Assembly: GCF_018437275.1 (NCBI RefSeq)
Contig: NZ_JAAMFK010000002.1
Span: 1-64,000 of the forward strand
Direction of reading: 5' to 3'
Length of the DNA stretch: 64,000 nucleotides
Origin: Fructobacillus broussonetiae
Lineage (GTDB): Bacteria; Bacillota; Bacilli; Lactobacillales; Lactobacillaceae
Part shown: positions 17,980 through 26,435 of the stretch, piece after piece
Position numbering within the stretch: the first letter of the stretch is position 1
How the letters are laid out: the number at the start of each line of letters is the position of its first letter
Position numbers and translations under genes: made by a program
Notes under the pieces: model-generated
What the model saw: the letters and a program-made list of their open reading frames with translations, nothing else
What the model was told of the DNA's origin: nothing
Database searches by the model: none

Positions 17980-18654
17980 ATGCGTCGTTTATTTGATGAA
18001 GAATTAGCAGATTTGGATACGAACTTCACTGAAATGGGGGAACAAGTTGCCAAGACGATTCAGGCAGCCGTTCAATCATTTATTAAGCACGACCGTGAAG
18101 GGGCCCACAGCATCATTGATCACGACTACAAGATCAACGAACGCGAAGCTGCATTGGAAAAGAAGACCTTCGAAATGATTGCCCTCTACCAGCCCGTTAC
18201 AACGGACTTGCGTGAAATTGTGACGATTTTGAAGGCGGTCTCAGTACTCGAACGAATGGGTGATCAAGCGCGTAACATCGCTACGTCAACCATCCGTGTG
18301 AAGGGAACAAAGCACATCCACGCGATTGAAGAACAGTTGGGTGAGATGGGTGAACTGGTTGCCACGATGGTTTCTGAAGTCATGTCTTACTACGTGAAGA
18401 ACGATGCCTTGGGTGCCGAAGCCATTGCCGCCAAGAACCACCAGCTTTCAAACGCTGCTGCAAAGGTTCGTACGGACTCTGTCAACGGGATGAAAGAAGA
18501 CTCTGAGTTAGTTGACTCAGCGGCTGATTACCTTGTGATTGCTGGATACATTAAGCGTATCGGAGACTACACGACCGACATCGCTGAATGGATTGTCTAC
18601 AAGCGAACGGGTAAGATTATCGAATTGAACCCAGGTTATAACTACTTTATCTAA
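17980..18654 (+). CDS. phoU: phosphate uptake regulator PhoU
   Basis: The 224-residue all-helical protein has two PhoU repeats with the metal-binding style motifs at LERMGDQARNIA and IKRIGDYTTDIAEW. It ends the pst operon and in relatives restrains phosphate uptake and signalling. The start follows GAAAGGA; 68 bases separate it from pstB. Confidence 0.94.
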   Translation: MRRLFDEELADLDTNFTEMGEQVAKTIQAAVQSFIKHDREGAHSIIDHDYKINEREAALEKKTFEMIALYQPVTTDLREIVTILKAVSVLERMGDQARNIATSTIRVKGTKHIHAIEEQLGEMGELVATMVSEVMSYYVKNDALGAEAIAAKNHQLSNAAAKVRTDSVNGMKEDSELVDSAADYLVIAGYIKRIGDYTTDIAEWIVYKRTGKIIELNPGYNYFI

Positions 18655-18665
18655 AAAGCTGTTTA

Positions 18666-18708
18666 AAACAAGCGGAATGCCTTGAATTGGGCGTTCCGCT
18701 TGTTTTTG
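18666..18708 (+). terminator. terminator after phoU
   Basis: A 16-bp stem (18666-18681 with 18690-18705, one G-T pair) followed by TTTTTG closes the pst operon. Confidence 0.88.
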
Positions 18709-18722
18709 ATTTAACAGAACTT

Positions 18723-18731
18723 TGCTATAAT
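18723..18731 (+). promoter_or_regulatory. extended -10 promoter before the hprK operon
   Basis: TTGCTATAAT ends in a perfect TATAAT (18726-18731) preceded by TG one base upstream. No good -35 is seen at normal distance. Confidence 0.55.
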
Positions 18732-18760
18732 GGAAGAAGTAAATATATGAAGGAGGGCCT

Positions 18761-19117
18761 ATGCGTTTTTTAATGCAAGCTGCCATTAACATGGCTGTTT
18801 TTCTGGCCTGTGCTTTACTTTTCCCAACGGGCTTCATGATGAACAATATGATGGTTGCAGCTGTTGCTGCTGTTATCTTAGCGTTGTTGAACCAATTGGT
18901 TAAGCCAATGCTGCTCATCTTGTCTTTGCCATTATTGGTATTCTCATTGGGAAGCTTCTCACTCGTGATTAACGCAGTGATGCTTGAAATGACAGCGCTC
19001 TTCGTTCCTGGATTTGGCTTTGCGTCATTTTGGTGGGCCCTGGTGGTCGCCTTGTTACTGACGCTTTGCAACCTGATCTTCATGGATCAGACGAATATCC
19101 ATATTAGGAGGCAATAA
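18761..19117 (+). CDS. phage holin family / YvlD-like membrane protein
   Basis: The 118-residue protein consists almost entirely of four membrane segments and contains LNQLVKPMLLILSLPLLVFSLG, the landmark of the YvlD (DUF360) family. It is chromosomal, lies directly before hprK with one base between, and has a strong AGGAGG. Its role is unknown; relatives are found in envelope-stress operons. Confidence 0.82.
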   Translation: MRFLMQAAINMAVFLACALLFPTGFMMNNMMVAAVAAVILALLNQLVKPMLLILSLPLLVFSLGSFSLVINAVMLEMTALFVPGFGFASFWWALVVALLLTLCNLIFMDQTNIHIRRQ

Positions 19118-19118
19118 T

Positions 19119-20084
19119 ATGGCACAAAAAACTGTTACTGTTAAAGAATTAGTTGACCACACCCGTTTGACGATTGTCTCGGGTCATGATCATTTGGACC
19201 GTGAAATCACCACGGCGGACATCTCCCGTCCTGGCTTGGAGATGACTGGTTACTTTACCTACTACGCACCGGAACGTGTGCAGTTGCTCGGAATTACGGA
19301 AACGTCATTTTCCGACCGTATGTCGCATGACGAACTGCTGATGGTTTACCGAAAAATGGCGGATAAGAAAACACCAGCTTTCGTGGTTTCCACCGATTTG
19401 CCAATCGCAGACGAATTGAAGCAAGCCGCTGAAGAAGCCCAGATTCCAATTTTGACAACGCGTTTGACGTCATCTCAAATTCTTTCCAACATGACCTACT
19501 ACCTTGGTGGTGAGTTAGCACCTCGTCAATCCGTCCACGGCGTTTTGATTGACGTTCACGGACTAGGGGTCTTGATTACAGGGGATGCCGGGATTGGTAA
19601 GACTGAATCCGCTTTGGAATTGATTCAGCAAGGAAAGGCCCGTCTTGTTGCTGATGACCGTGTTGATATTCACCAAGAAGATGAACAGCGTTTGATTGGA
19701 CAACCATCATCCGTTTTGCAAAACTTGATGGAAGTTCGCGGTGTTGGAATTATTGATGTGCAACAGGTTTACGGTGCCGTATCCGTTCGTTCCCACGCGT
19801 CAATCCGCTTGAACATTCACTTGTCCAACGGAAAGATTGGTGAACAAAACTTTGACCGACTCGGTAACGAAAACGAAACGCTGGACATCCTTGGCGTGAA
19901 AATTAAGAAGATGGTCGTGCCGGTTACCTCCGGACGCAACACGGCCTCTGTTATCGATGCTGCCGCCGTTAAGTTCCGTACTCAAAACATGGGATACGAT
20001 GCGCTTGAAACTTTGCAACAGCGTATGGATGCCGAAATCTTAAAGAATCAAAAGACTGATGAAGAGGATAAAAATCATGACTAA
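19119..20084 (+). CDS. hprK: HPr kinase/phosphorylase
   Basis: The 321-residue bifunctional enzyme phosphorylates HPr at Ser46 and removes the phosphate, setting carbon catabolite control. The P-loop reads GDAGIGKTE, where most relatives have Ser for the second Thr position. The signature VRGVGIIDVQQVYG is present. It overlaps gpsA by eight bases. The lgt gene often found between hprK and gpsA in lactic acid bacteria is missing. Confidence 0.95.
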   Translation: MAQKTVTVKELVDHTRLTIVSGHDHLDREITTADISRPGLEMTGYFTYYAPERVQLLGITETSFSDRMSHDELLMVYRKMADKKTPAFVVSTDLPIADELKQAAEEAQIPILTTRLTSSQILSNMTYYLGGELAPRQSVHGVLIDVHGLGVLITGDAGIGKTESALELIQQGKARLVADDRVDIHQEDEQRLIGQPSSVLQNLMEVRGVGIIDVQQVYGAVSVRSHASIRLNIHLSNGKIGEQNFDRLGNENETLDILGVKIKKMVVPVTSGRNTASVIDAAAVKFRTQNMGYDALETLQQRMDAEILKNQKTDEEDKNHD

Positions 20085-21087
20085 AGTCGCCGTTTTAGGT
20101 GCAGGTTCCTGGGGAACTGCTTTGGCCAATACCATGGCAAAGAATGGGAATCAGGTGGTGCTCTGGTCCCACAAAGAAGTACAAGCAGCTGAAATTAATG
20201 ACAAGCACAGCAACGAAAAGTACTTGCCAAAGGCTAAGTTGGAAGCAAATCTTCAAGCAACTGCCGATATGGCTTTCGCCTTGGATGGCGCAGACATCGC
20301 CTTAGTGGTTGTTCCAACAAAGGCCATCCGGGAAGTTGGCGGTCAGTTAGCTGATTGCTTGAAGGCGTCAGGACAAAAGGTTATCTTGGCACATGCCACA
20401 AAGGGATTGGAACAAGGTACGCACATGCGCATCTCACAGATGTTAGAAGAAGTTGTTCCTGCTGAATGCTATTCAGGTTTGGCCGTTATTTCCGGACCAT
20501 CCCACGCCGAAGATGTGATTAAGTCAGACTTAACTGCTATCTCAATTGGTTCAACCGATGTGAAGGCAGCACAAGCATTGCAGGAGGCCTTGGCTAACGA
20601 GAGTTTCCGTCCTTACACGAATTCAGACCTCGTTGGGTCCGAACTCGGAGGGGCCTTGAAAAACATCATCGCCATTGGATCAGGAATGTTAATTGGTAAG
20701 GGGTACGGTGCAAACGCGCAAGCCGCTTTGCTGACCCGCGGTTTGGTTGAAATTCGTCAGGTTGGAAAAGCCCTTGGGGCAAACGCCGAAACCTTCCTTG
20801 GACTGGCTGGTATCGGTGATTTGATTGTGACAGGGATGTCACCCAACTCACGTAACTACCGTGCTGGACGTTCTCTTGGTCAAGGAAAGGCCCTTTCTCA
20901 AGTGGAAGAAGAGATGGGGATGGTTATTGAAGGGGTGAACACGGTGAAGGCTGTTTACGACCTGCAATCAAGTTTGAAACTCGACTTGCCAATCACTTCT
21001 GCCCTCTACCGGGTCATCTACGAAGAAGAGTCAATCGACTCTGCCATCAAGGATTTGATGACTCGTCCATTGAAGGCTGAAGATTAA
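20077..21087 (+). CDS. gpsA: NAD(P)H-dependent glycerol-3-phosphate dehydrogenase
   Basis: The 336-residue enzyme reduces dihydroxyacetone phosphate to glycerol-3-phosphate for lipid synthesis. It has the nucleotide motif VLGAGSWGTALA, SGPSHAEDV and the catalytic Lys region GALKNIIAIGSG. The ATG at 20077 follows GAGGAT and overlaps the end of hprK; a longer start at 20059 has no ribosome binding site. Confidence 0.95.
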   Translation: MTKVAVLGAGSWGTALANTMAKNGNQVVLWSHKEVQAAEINDKHSNEKYLPKAKLEANLQATADMAFALDGADIALVVVPTKAIREVGGQLADCLKASGQKVILAHATKGLEQGTHMRISQMLEEVVPAECYSGLAVISGPSHAEDVIKSDLTAISIGSTDVKAAQALQEALANESFRPYTNSDLVGSELGGALKNIIAIGSGMLIGKGYGANAQAALLTRGLVEIRQVGKALGANAETFLGLAGIGDLIVTGMSPNSRNYRAGRSLGQGKALSQVEEEMGMVIEGVNTVKAVYDLQSSLKLDLPITSALYRVIYEEESIDSAIKDLMTRPLKAED

Positions 21088-21156
21088 TCAAGACTTTGTT
21101 ATAATAGACAAGAATGATTTTGGTGCAGATTTGTACCTTTAAGAAAGTAGGATAGA

Positions 21157-22032
21157 ATGAAACCTGTACGTAAAGCTGTTATCCCAGCCGCTGGGTTGGG
21201 TACGCGTTTCTTGCCAGCCACGAAGGCATTGGCCAAGGAAATGTTGCCAATTGTGGATACGCCAACGATTGAATACATCGTGCGTGAAGCAATCGATTCT
21301 GGAATTGAAGACATCGTGATCGTTGACGGTAAGTCAAAGCGCTCAATCGAAGATCACTTTGATTCAAACCCTGAATTGGAAAACAACTTGCGCGAAAAGA
21401 ACAAGTTGGAATTGTTGAACCTCGTTGAGGAAACGACGGACATCAACATGTACTTCATTCGTCAATCTCACCCTAAGGGATTGGGAGACGCTATCTTGAC
21501 TGCTAAGAGCTTCATTGGCGACGAACCATTTGTTGTGTTGCTTGGTGATGACTTGATGCAAGACGAAGTACCTTTGACAAAGCAATTGATCGAACGTTAC
21601 AACGAAACGGGTGAATCAACGTTGGCCGTTATGGAAGTTCCTCACGACCAAGTTTCATCATACGGCGTGATCGACCCAGCCGCTAAGGTAAAGGACGATG
21701 GTTTGTACCGCGTGAAGTCATTTGTTGAAAAGCCAGCTCCTGAAGATGCTCCTTCAGACTTGGCTATCATCGGACGTTACTTGCTCACGCCTGAAATCTT
21801 TGAAGAACTCGAAAACACAAAGCCTGGTAAGGGTGGCGAAATCCAATTGACGGATGCCATCGATACCTTGAACGATCGTCAACATGTATACGCCCACAAC
21901 TTCAAGGGACGTCGTTACGATATCGGTTCAAAGATTGGTTTCTTGCAAACCAACATCGAATTCGGATTGAAGCATCCTCAAGTTAAGGATGAACTCCGTG
22001 CATACATTAAGGAAATGGCTGCAAAGCTCTAA
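21157..22032 (+). CDS. galU: UTP--glucose-1-phosphate uridylyltransferase
   Basis: The 291-residue enzyme makes UDP-glucose for glycolipids, teichoic acids and exopolysaccharide. The N-terminal nucleotide motif [21 protein letters not shown] and the VEKP motif are intact. TATAAT at 21100-21105 may be its own promoter. A strong terminator follows. Confidence 0.96.
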   Translation: MKPVRKAVIPAAGLGTRFLPATKALAKEMLPIVDTPTIEYIVREAIDSGIEDIVIVDGKSKRSIEDHFDSNPELENNLREKNKLELLNLVEETTDINMYFIRQSHPKGLGDAILTAKSFIGDEPFVVLLGDDLMQDEVPLTKQLIERYNETGESTLAVMEVPHDQVSSYGVIDPAAKVKDDGLYRVKSFVEKPAPEDAPSDLAIIGRYLLTPEIFEELENTKPGKGGEIQLTDAIDTLNDRQHVYAHNFKGRRYDIGSKIGFLQTNIEFGLKHPQVKDELRAYIKEMAAKL

Positions 22033-22040
22033 TCCTAATA

Positions 22041-22074
22041 AAAGAAGAGAGGTATATACCTCTCTTCTTTTTTA
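22041..22074 (+). terminator. terminator after galU
   Basis: A perfect 14-bp stem (22041-22054 with 22057-22070) with a minimal loop leads into six T. Confidence 0.9.
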
Positions 22075-22104
22075 TTCGACAACTTTTTATAATAAGGTTA
22101 AAAT
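22075..22104 (+). promoter_or_regulatory. trxB promoter
   Basis: TTCGAC (22075-22080) and TAAAAT (22099-22104) are 18 bases apart; a TATAAT at 22088-22093 is an alternative -10 without a matching -35. Confidence 0.5.
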
Positions 22105-22141
22105 AGAGAATACGAAATTCATTTTAAAGGGAGGCATTGTC

Positions 22142-23080
22142 ATGTCAGAAGAAAAGCAATACGATGTCATTATTATCGGGGCTGGACCAGCTGGTATGAC
22201 CGCTGCCACCTATGCTTCACGTGCCGAATTGAAGACGATTATGATCGACCAAGGAATCTACGGTGGTCAGATGAACAACACGGCCGAAGTTGAAAACTAC
22301 CCTGGTTATAACAACATCATGGGCCCAGATTTGGCTGAAAAGATGTATGCCTCTTCAACGCAGTTTGGAGCCGAATACACCTTTGGAACGGTTTCATCAG
22401 TTGAAGTCTTGGATAACCAAGAAAAGATTGTTCACACGGACATGGGGGACTTCCAAGCACCGGCTGTAATTGTTGCGACTGGTTCAGAACACGTGCACCT
22501 TGGTGTCGACGGTGAAGAAGAATACCAAGGAAAAGGTGTTTCATACTGTGCCGTCTGTGATGGCGCCTTCTTTAAGGGTGAAGTCGTAGCCGTTGTCGGT
22601 GGTGGTGATTCTGCCGTCGAAGAAGGTCTCTACCTTGCGGATGTTGTTGATCACGTTACGATTTTCGTCCGTGGCGACAAGCTGAAGGCGCAGCCAATCT
22701 TGCAACAACGTGCGATGAAAAAGGATAACATCGAGTTTGTCTGGAACACGGAAGTGACAAGCATCAACGGTGATGGCGAAGAAGTGAAATCTGTTAACTT
22801 GCACAATAACAAGACGGGTGAGGATTCGACTTTTGAAACAGCCGGTGTATTCATCTACATCGGTTTGAAACCAAACACCGAAAAGATTGCTGATTTGGGC
22901 ATCACCGACGAACAAGGTTGGGTGATTGCTGACAAGTCCATGGAAACAAAGATTCCTGGTGTCTTTGCGGCAGGGGATGTCTTGGTTAAGGAGCTCCGTC
23001 AAATCACCACAGCAATCGGTGACGGTGGCCAAGCAGGGCAATCGGCATACAATTACGTATCAGCTATAAAGGCTCGTTAA
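22142..23080 (+). CDS. trxB: thioredoxin-disulfide reductase
   Basis: The 312-residue flavoprotein passes electrons from NADPH to thioredoxin. FAD motif GAGPAGMTAATYASR, NADPH motif VGGGDSAVEE and the redox-active CAVC (SYCAVCDGAFF) are all present. GGGAGG precedes the ATG at 22142. Confidence 0.96.
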   Translation: MSEEKQYDVIIIGAGPAGMTAATYASRAELKTIMIDQGIYGGQMNNTAEVENYPGYNNIMGPDLAEKMYASSTQFGAEYTFGTVSSVEVLDNQEKIVHTDMGDFQAPAVIVATGSEHVHLGVDGEEEYQGKGVSYCAVCDGAFFKGEVVAVVGGGDSAVEEGLYLADVVDHVTIFVRGDKLKAQPILQQRAMKKDNIEFVWNTEVTSINGDGEEVKSVNLHNNKTGEDSTFETAGVFIYIGLKPNTEKIADLGITDEQGWVIADKSMETKIPGVFAAGDVLVKELRQITTAIGDGGQAGQSAYNYVSAIKAR

Positions 23081-23110
23081 AACGTCTAATATCGCTTTTA
23101 AAAGCAAATT

Positions 23111-23153
23111 AAAAAGCCTCGGCTCATCTTACGATGAACCAAGGCTTTTTTTA
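23111..23153. terminator. bidirectional terminator after trxB
   Basis: A long stem (23111-23128 with 23133-23150, few mismatches) flanked by A-run and T-run serves trxB and the convergent leftward operon. Confidence 0.87.
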
Positions 23154-23158
23154 TTCTC

Positions 23159-23545
23159 TTACTTTTGAACCTTTTCACAGAATTCCAAAGTCATACCGTC
23201 TGGTGTGCGGACGTTGAAGAACTTAATGCCGTGTTCCCAGAAAGGCAAGTGTTGAACTTCTTTGTCCATCACATCCAAGCCCATCTTCTTGGCTTCTTCA
23301 AAAGCTTTGTCAGCATCTGACGTGTTCATTGACACGTGGTTGATAGCACCAGGTGCTTCCGTTCCTTCATCGGACAACCAAGTCTCGATGATCAGGTGTC
23401 CGTATTGCATGAACTTAACTGGTCCGGCAGAAAAGTCACCAATCTTTTTAAAACCGATGCTCTCCCAGAACTTTTCGGCGCGGTCCAAGTCCTTTGTTGG
23501 AACACCAACGTGTTGAATATCGTCAAAGTAATCAGTTAATGCCAT
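23159..23545 (-). CDS. VOC (glyoxalase/bleomycin-resistance fold) family protein
   Basis: The 128-residue protein has the VOC pattern with HVGVPTKDLDRAEKFWESIGF at the N-terminus and GMTLEFCE at the C-terminus, which supplies a metal-ligand Glu. It is the last gene of a three-gene leftward operon with a zinc dehydrogenase and a membrane protein, suggesting a role in small-molecule metabolism. The substrate cannot be read from sequence. Confidence 0.85.
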   Translation of the reverse strand: MALTDYFDDIQHVGVPTKDLDRAEKFWESIGFKKIGDFSAGPVKFMQYGHLIIETWLSDEGTEAPGAINHVSMNTSDADKAFEEAKKMGLDVMDKEVQHLPFWEHGIKFFNVRTPDGMTLEFCEKVQK

Positions 23546-23580
23546 GTTGCATTCTCCTTTTTATACTGACAGGGGGAAGT

Positions 23581-24294
23581 TTACTCAACTTCGATTCCCT
23601 GGTGTTTCAGGTTCTTGAAGACCTTTGTATCAGCCCATCCAGTGATGTTTCCCTGGAAAAGGAAGGCAAAGATCGTACCCAAACCGTAGTTTGAGAAATC
23701 AGGAACCGCAATTAATGCTACCACACCAATGATTGTTGGTGGAATATAAGATACCCACATCGCTAATCCGGCACGACCGTTGAAGTACTTGAAACGCAAG
23801 ATCTGCATCAAGTCATCTGCAGGGTGCAACACAACGTTGGTACGTTGGTAGATTGAGATGGCGATGGCAATCATTGAAACACCTACGAAGTTCAAAAGAA
23901 CATACAAGATAACCATTGGCCATCCGTGTGCTTCAGGCATCCATTGGTTGAAAGCGTTTGAGAAAAGACCAATCAAGAATGAGAAGGGCATGATGAAGGC
24001 GATGTTTCCAAAGAAACGAAGCCAGTCAACTTTGTGCTCCAAAATCATGTTCATGATGGCAATCAAAACACCAACGGAGAAGAAGACAAGGGACAAGCCA
24101 ACAGAGGTGTTTCCCATAAAGGAAATGTTCCAACCGTTTTCAGCAGCAGTCCAATAAGCAGACCCCAAAAATGCGGGGTGAATCTTTTGACTCGTAGCAA
24201 TCGTCAAAACGTTTCCCATGGCGTTAATCACCAAAGAAAAGGCGAAGTAGGATAGGGTGGTTCCCCATCCTAACGTACGGGTGCTATTTTTCAT
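23581..24294 (-). CDS. integral membrane protein, possibly YczE/YyaS/YitT-like
   Basis: The 237-residue protein has about five to six membrane segments. The pattern of a first helix, then a short amphipathic part, then GNTSVGLSLVFFSVGVLIAIMNMIL, recalls the YczE/YyaS/YitT group, but the match is tentative. It starts five bases after the dehydrogenase stop codon, so the two are co-expressed. A transport role for the dehydrogenase substrate is possible but unproven. Confidence 0.65.
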   Translation of the reverse strand: MKNSTRTLGWGTTLSYFAFSLVINAMGNVLTIATSQKIHPAFLGSAYWTAAENGWNISFMGNTSVGLSLVFFSVGVLIAIMNMILEHKVDWLRFFGNIAFIMPFSFLIGLFSNAFNQWMPEAHGWPMVILYVLLNFVGVSMIAIAISIYQRTNVVLHPADDLMQILRFKYFNGRAGLAMWVSYIPPTIIGVVALIAVPDFSNYGLGTIFAFLFQGNITGWADTKVFKNLKHQGIEVE

Positions 24295-24299
24295 AGGTT

Positions 24300-25316
24300 T
24301 TAGGCCTCTTCACCACCGACCTTAACAACGGCCTTTGAGACAACGCCCAACTTACCGTTAACAAAGTCGTCAACTTGTGACAATTCAAGTTCGTGTGACA
24401 TCAATGGCTTGATGTTCAACTTACCAGATGAAAGCAATGCCAATGAGTCTTCGAATGCGTTAGGGTTGATGAATGAACCTTGGATCGTCAATTCCTTTTG
24501 GAAGACTTCGTAAGTGTTCATTTCGAAGCGGGCGTCAGGACCACCAACACCGAACATCAAAACTTGCGCACCACGTGCGGCTGATTCGATGGCTGATTCT
24601 TGCGTTTGTGGCAAACCAACGGCTTCGATAACGATGTCGTATGATGATGCAGGAATCTTGTCACCGTTCTTCGTGTTGTAAGTGTTTTCTACACCGAACA
24701 ATTCCTTGTTCATCTTCAACTTTTCGTCAACGATTCCGGCCAAGTCAACTTGGTGGATACCGTAAGCTTGCAAGATTTGGACGAACAATTCACCCATGAA
24801 TCCGTCACCGATAACCAAAGCCTTTTGGTATGGTGATGGCTTCAACAACTTCATACCGTGGATGGCACATGAAATTGGTTCAACAATGGCAGCTGACTTC
24901 AAGTCAACGTTGTCAGGGATTGGGTAAACAACTTCGGCTGGAGCAGTGAAATATTCTTCGAATCCACCGTCGCGGGTAACACCAACGGCTGAAAGGTTTT
25001 CACAGAGTTCTGGACGGTTCGTGTGGCAGAACTTGCATTGTCCACAGTAGATGTTTGGGTCGATTGACACGCGGTCACCAACCTTCAAGTTGGTAACGGC
25101 TGATCCGACTTCCTTAACAACACCTGAGTTTTCGTGTCCCAAAACGATTGGTGGAACGGCATCGGCTGAACCAGGTTCACCAGCGTACAAAGCGTGGTCA
25201 GTTCCACAGACACCTGCGTATGCAGTGTGAATCAAAACTTCGTTTCGCTTTACTTCTGGCTTGTCAATGTTCTTGACTTCTAATTGCTTCTTTCCAGTTA
25301 ATACAAGAGCTTCCAT
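24300..25316 (-). CDS. zinc-dependent medium-chain alcohol/polyol dehydrogenase
   Basis: The 338-residue MDR enzyme has the catalytic zinc Cys in GVCGTDHALY, the GHE motif (VLGHENSGVV), and four Cys of a structural zinc site in YCGQCKFCHTNRPELC. The NAD fold follows (ALVIGDGFMGELFVQ). It resembles sorbitol, threonine or galactitol-phosphate dehydrogenases; the substrate is open. The ATG at 25316 has GGAGG upstream. Its promoter is overlapped by a repeated octamer. Confidence 0.87.
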   Translation of the reverse strand: MEALVLTGKKQLEVKNIDKPEVKRNEVLIHTAYAGVCGTDHALYAGEPGSADAVPPIVLGHENSGVVKEVGSAVTNLKVGDRVSIDPNIYCGQCKFCHTNRPELCENLSAVGVTRDGGFEEYFTAPAEVVYPIPDNVDLKSAAIVEPISCAIHGMKLLKPSPYQKALVIGDGFMGELFVQILQAYGIHQVDLAGIVDEKLKMNKELFGVENTYNTKNGDKIPASSYDIVIEAVGLPQTQESAIESAARGAQVLMFGVGGPDARFEMNTYEVFQKELTIQGSFINPNAFEDSLALLSSGKLNIKPLMSHELELSQVDDFVNGKLGVVSKAVVKVGGEEA

Positions 25317-25358
25317 GTATTTGTCCTCCAAATATCCTTGTTCTATATTACACAATAT

Positions 25359-25387
25359 ATAATAAACAATGCACAAAGTATTGTCAA
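25359..25387 (-). promoter_or_regulatory. promoter of the dehydrogenase operon
   Basis: On the minus strand TTGACA (25387-25382) and TATTAT (25364-25359) are 17 bases apart, a near-perfect promoter. A TTGTGCAT element lies inside the spacer. Confidence 0.8.
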
Positions 25388-25463
25388 TAACTTTTATAAA
25401 AAATGCACAAATATATTTAGAAAAGGATTTTGTTCACTTTTTTCATATATAAGAAATGCACAA
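25369..25463 (-). promoter_or_regulatory. three TTGTGCAT direct repeats, candidate operator
   Basis: TTGTGCAT (read on the minus strand) occurs at 25376-25369, 25410-25403 and 25463-25456: once inside the promoter spacer, once just upstream of the -35, and once farther upstream. Each copy lies in a T-rich setting. This looks like the binding site set of a repressor or activator of the dehydrogenase operon; no regulator gene is adjacent. Confidence 0.5.
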
Positions 25464-25646
25464 TCAATATGAAAAAACTTTCTTTTAAGGCTTTTGATGG
25501 AAAAGTCAGACCCGACCCCCGATGCTTTTTTAGCAGTTCTAGGTTAAAAGAGATAAAATAGAAGAGGCACATTTATAAGGAAGAAGTTTAAGATTGAACA
25601 AGAAAGAGGAAATCGGGCTGAATTTAAGCAGGCATTAGCGTAAAAT

Positions 25647-25725
25647 GGTCATTAGTAAATGATGTTTACTGCTTATTAATGGAAATGGCACCCGGAACGG
25701 GTGCGACTTGGGCAACACAGTGACC
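25647..25725 (+). ncRNA. three-way-junction structured leader of dedA (riboswitch-like candidate)
   Basis: GGTCATT (25647-25653) pairs with AGTGACC (25719-25725) to form P1. P2 follows at once as AGTAAA (25654-25659) with TTTACT (25665-25670). P3 is GCACCCG (25688-25694) with CGGGTGC (25698-25704). Two purine-rich single-stranded joints of 17 and 14 bases remain. The element ends 20 bases before the ribosome binding site of dedA. I do not recognise it as a described riboswitch class. The 240 bases upstream of it hold no convincing gene. Confidence 0.5.
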
Positions 25726-25759
25726 TTATTTATAAAAGACGATTTGGGAGATAATGCTT

Positions 25760-26434
25760 ATGGTTGAGTCCTTTGCAGCAGTTACAACTTGGATGACCCA
25801 CATCGGGTCAACGTCAGCGAACTTTTCAGTTGTTGAACTGGCGATTTTATTCCTGTTGATTTTGATTGAAACCGGCGGAATTGTCACGGGATTCATTCCC
25901 GGTGACGCCCTGGTCATGACTGCTGCTGGGCTCGCGGGACGACACCACGAACCATTCGAGTTCGTTGCGCTTGTCATCCTGTTTTCGTTGGCCTCTGCCA
26001 TCGGGGATTCCATCAACTACTGGTTTGGTGCTTGGATCATCAAGCAGGTCGACAAGATCCCTTGGGTAAAAAAGCACTTAAATGAAGAAATGACGGAGAA
26101 GATTACCGCCAACTTTAACCAAAAGCGCTGGCAACTCTTCATCATTCTTGGTCGTTTTGTTCCTTTTGTTCGAACGATTGTGCCACTTTCTGCTCACCGT
26201 CTGCACCTTCGGTTTAAGACCTACGTGCACATGTCAATCGCCGCTTCGACGCTTTGGGCCCTCACGATGGTGACCATCGGTTACTTCTTTGGCCACCTTG
26301 AATTGCCAAAAGAGTTAACGATTTCGGTCATTGTTATCGCCATCATCGGAGCTGTTTTGACACTTCGCTCCAAGCGATTCCGTCAGGCCATCGTTGACCT
26401 CATTACTAAGCCAAGCCAAGAAAAAGGAGAATAG
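25760..26434 (+). CDS. DedA family membrane protein
   Basis: The 224-residue protein has the DedA (SNARE-associated/VTT) pattern: [22 protein letters not shown], a GDSINYWFG motif and the [18 protein letters not shown] segment. Relatives are phospholipid scramblases or flippases of the inner membrane. The ATG at 25760 is nine bases after GGGAG (25746-25750); an ATG at 25754 is too close. The gene is followed by pgm with a one-base gap. Confidence 0.88.
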   Translation: MVESFAAVTTWMTHIGSTSANFSVVELAILFLLILIETGGIVTGFIPGDALVMTAAGLAGRHHEPFEFVALVILFSLASAIGDSINYWFGAWIIKQVDKIPWVKKHLNEEMTEKITANFNQKRWQLFIILGRFVPFVRTIVPLSAHRLHLRFKTYVHMSIAASTLWALTMVTIGYFFGHLELPKELTISVIVIAIIGAVLTLRSKRFRQAIVDLITKPSQEKGE

Positions 26435-26435
26435 C

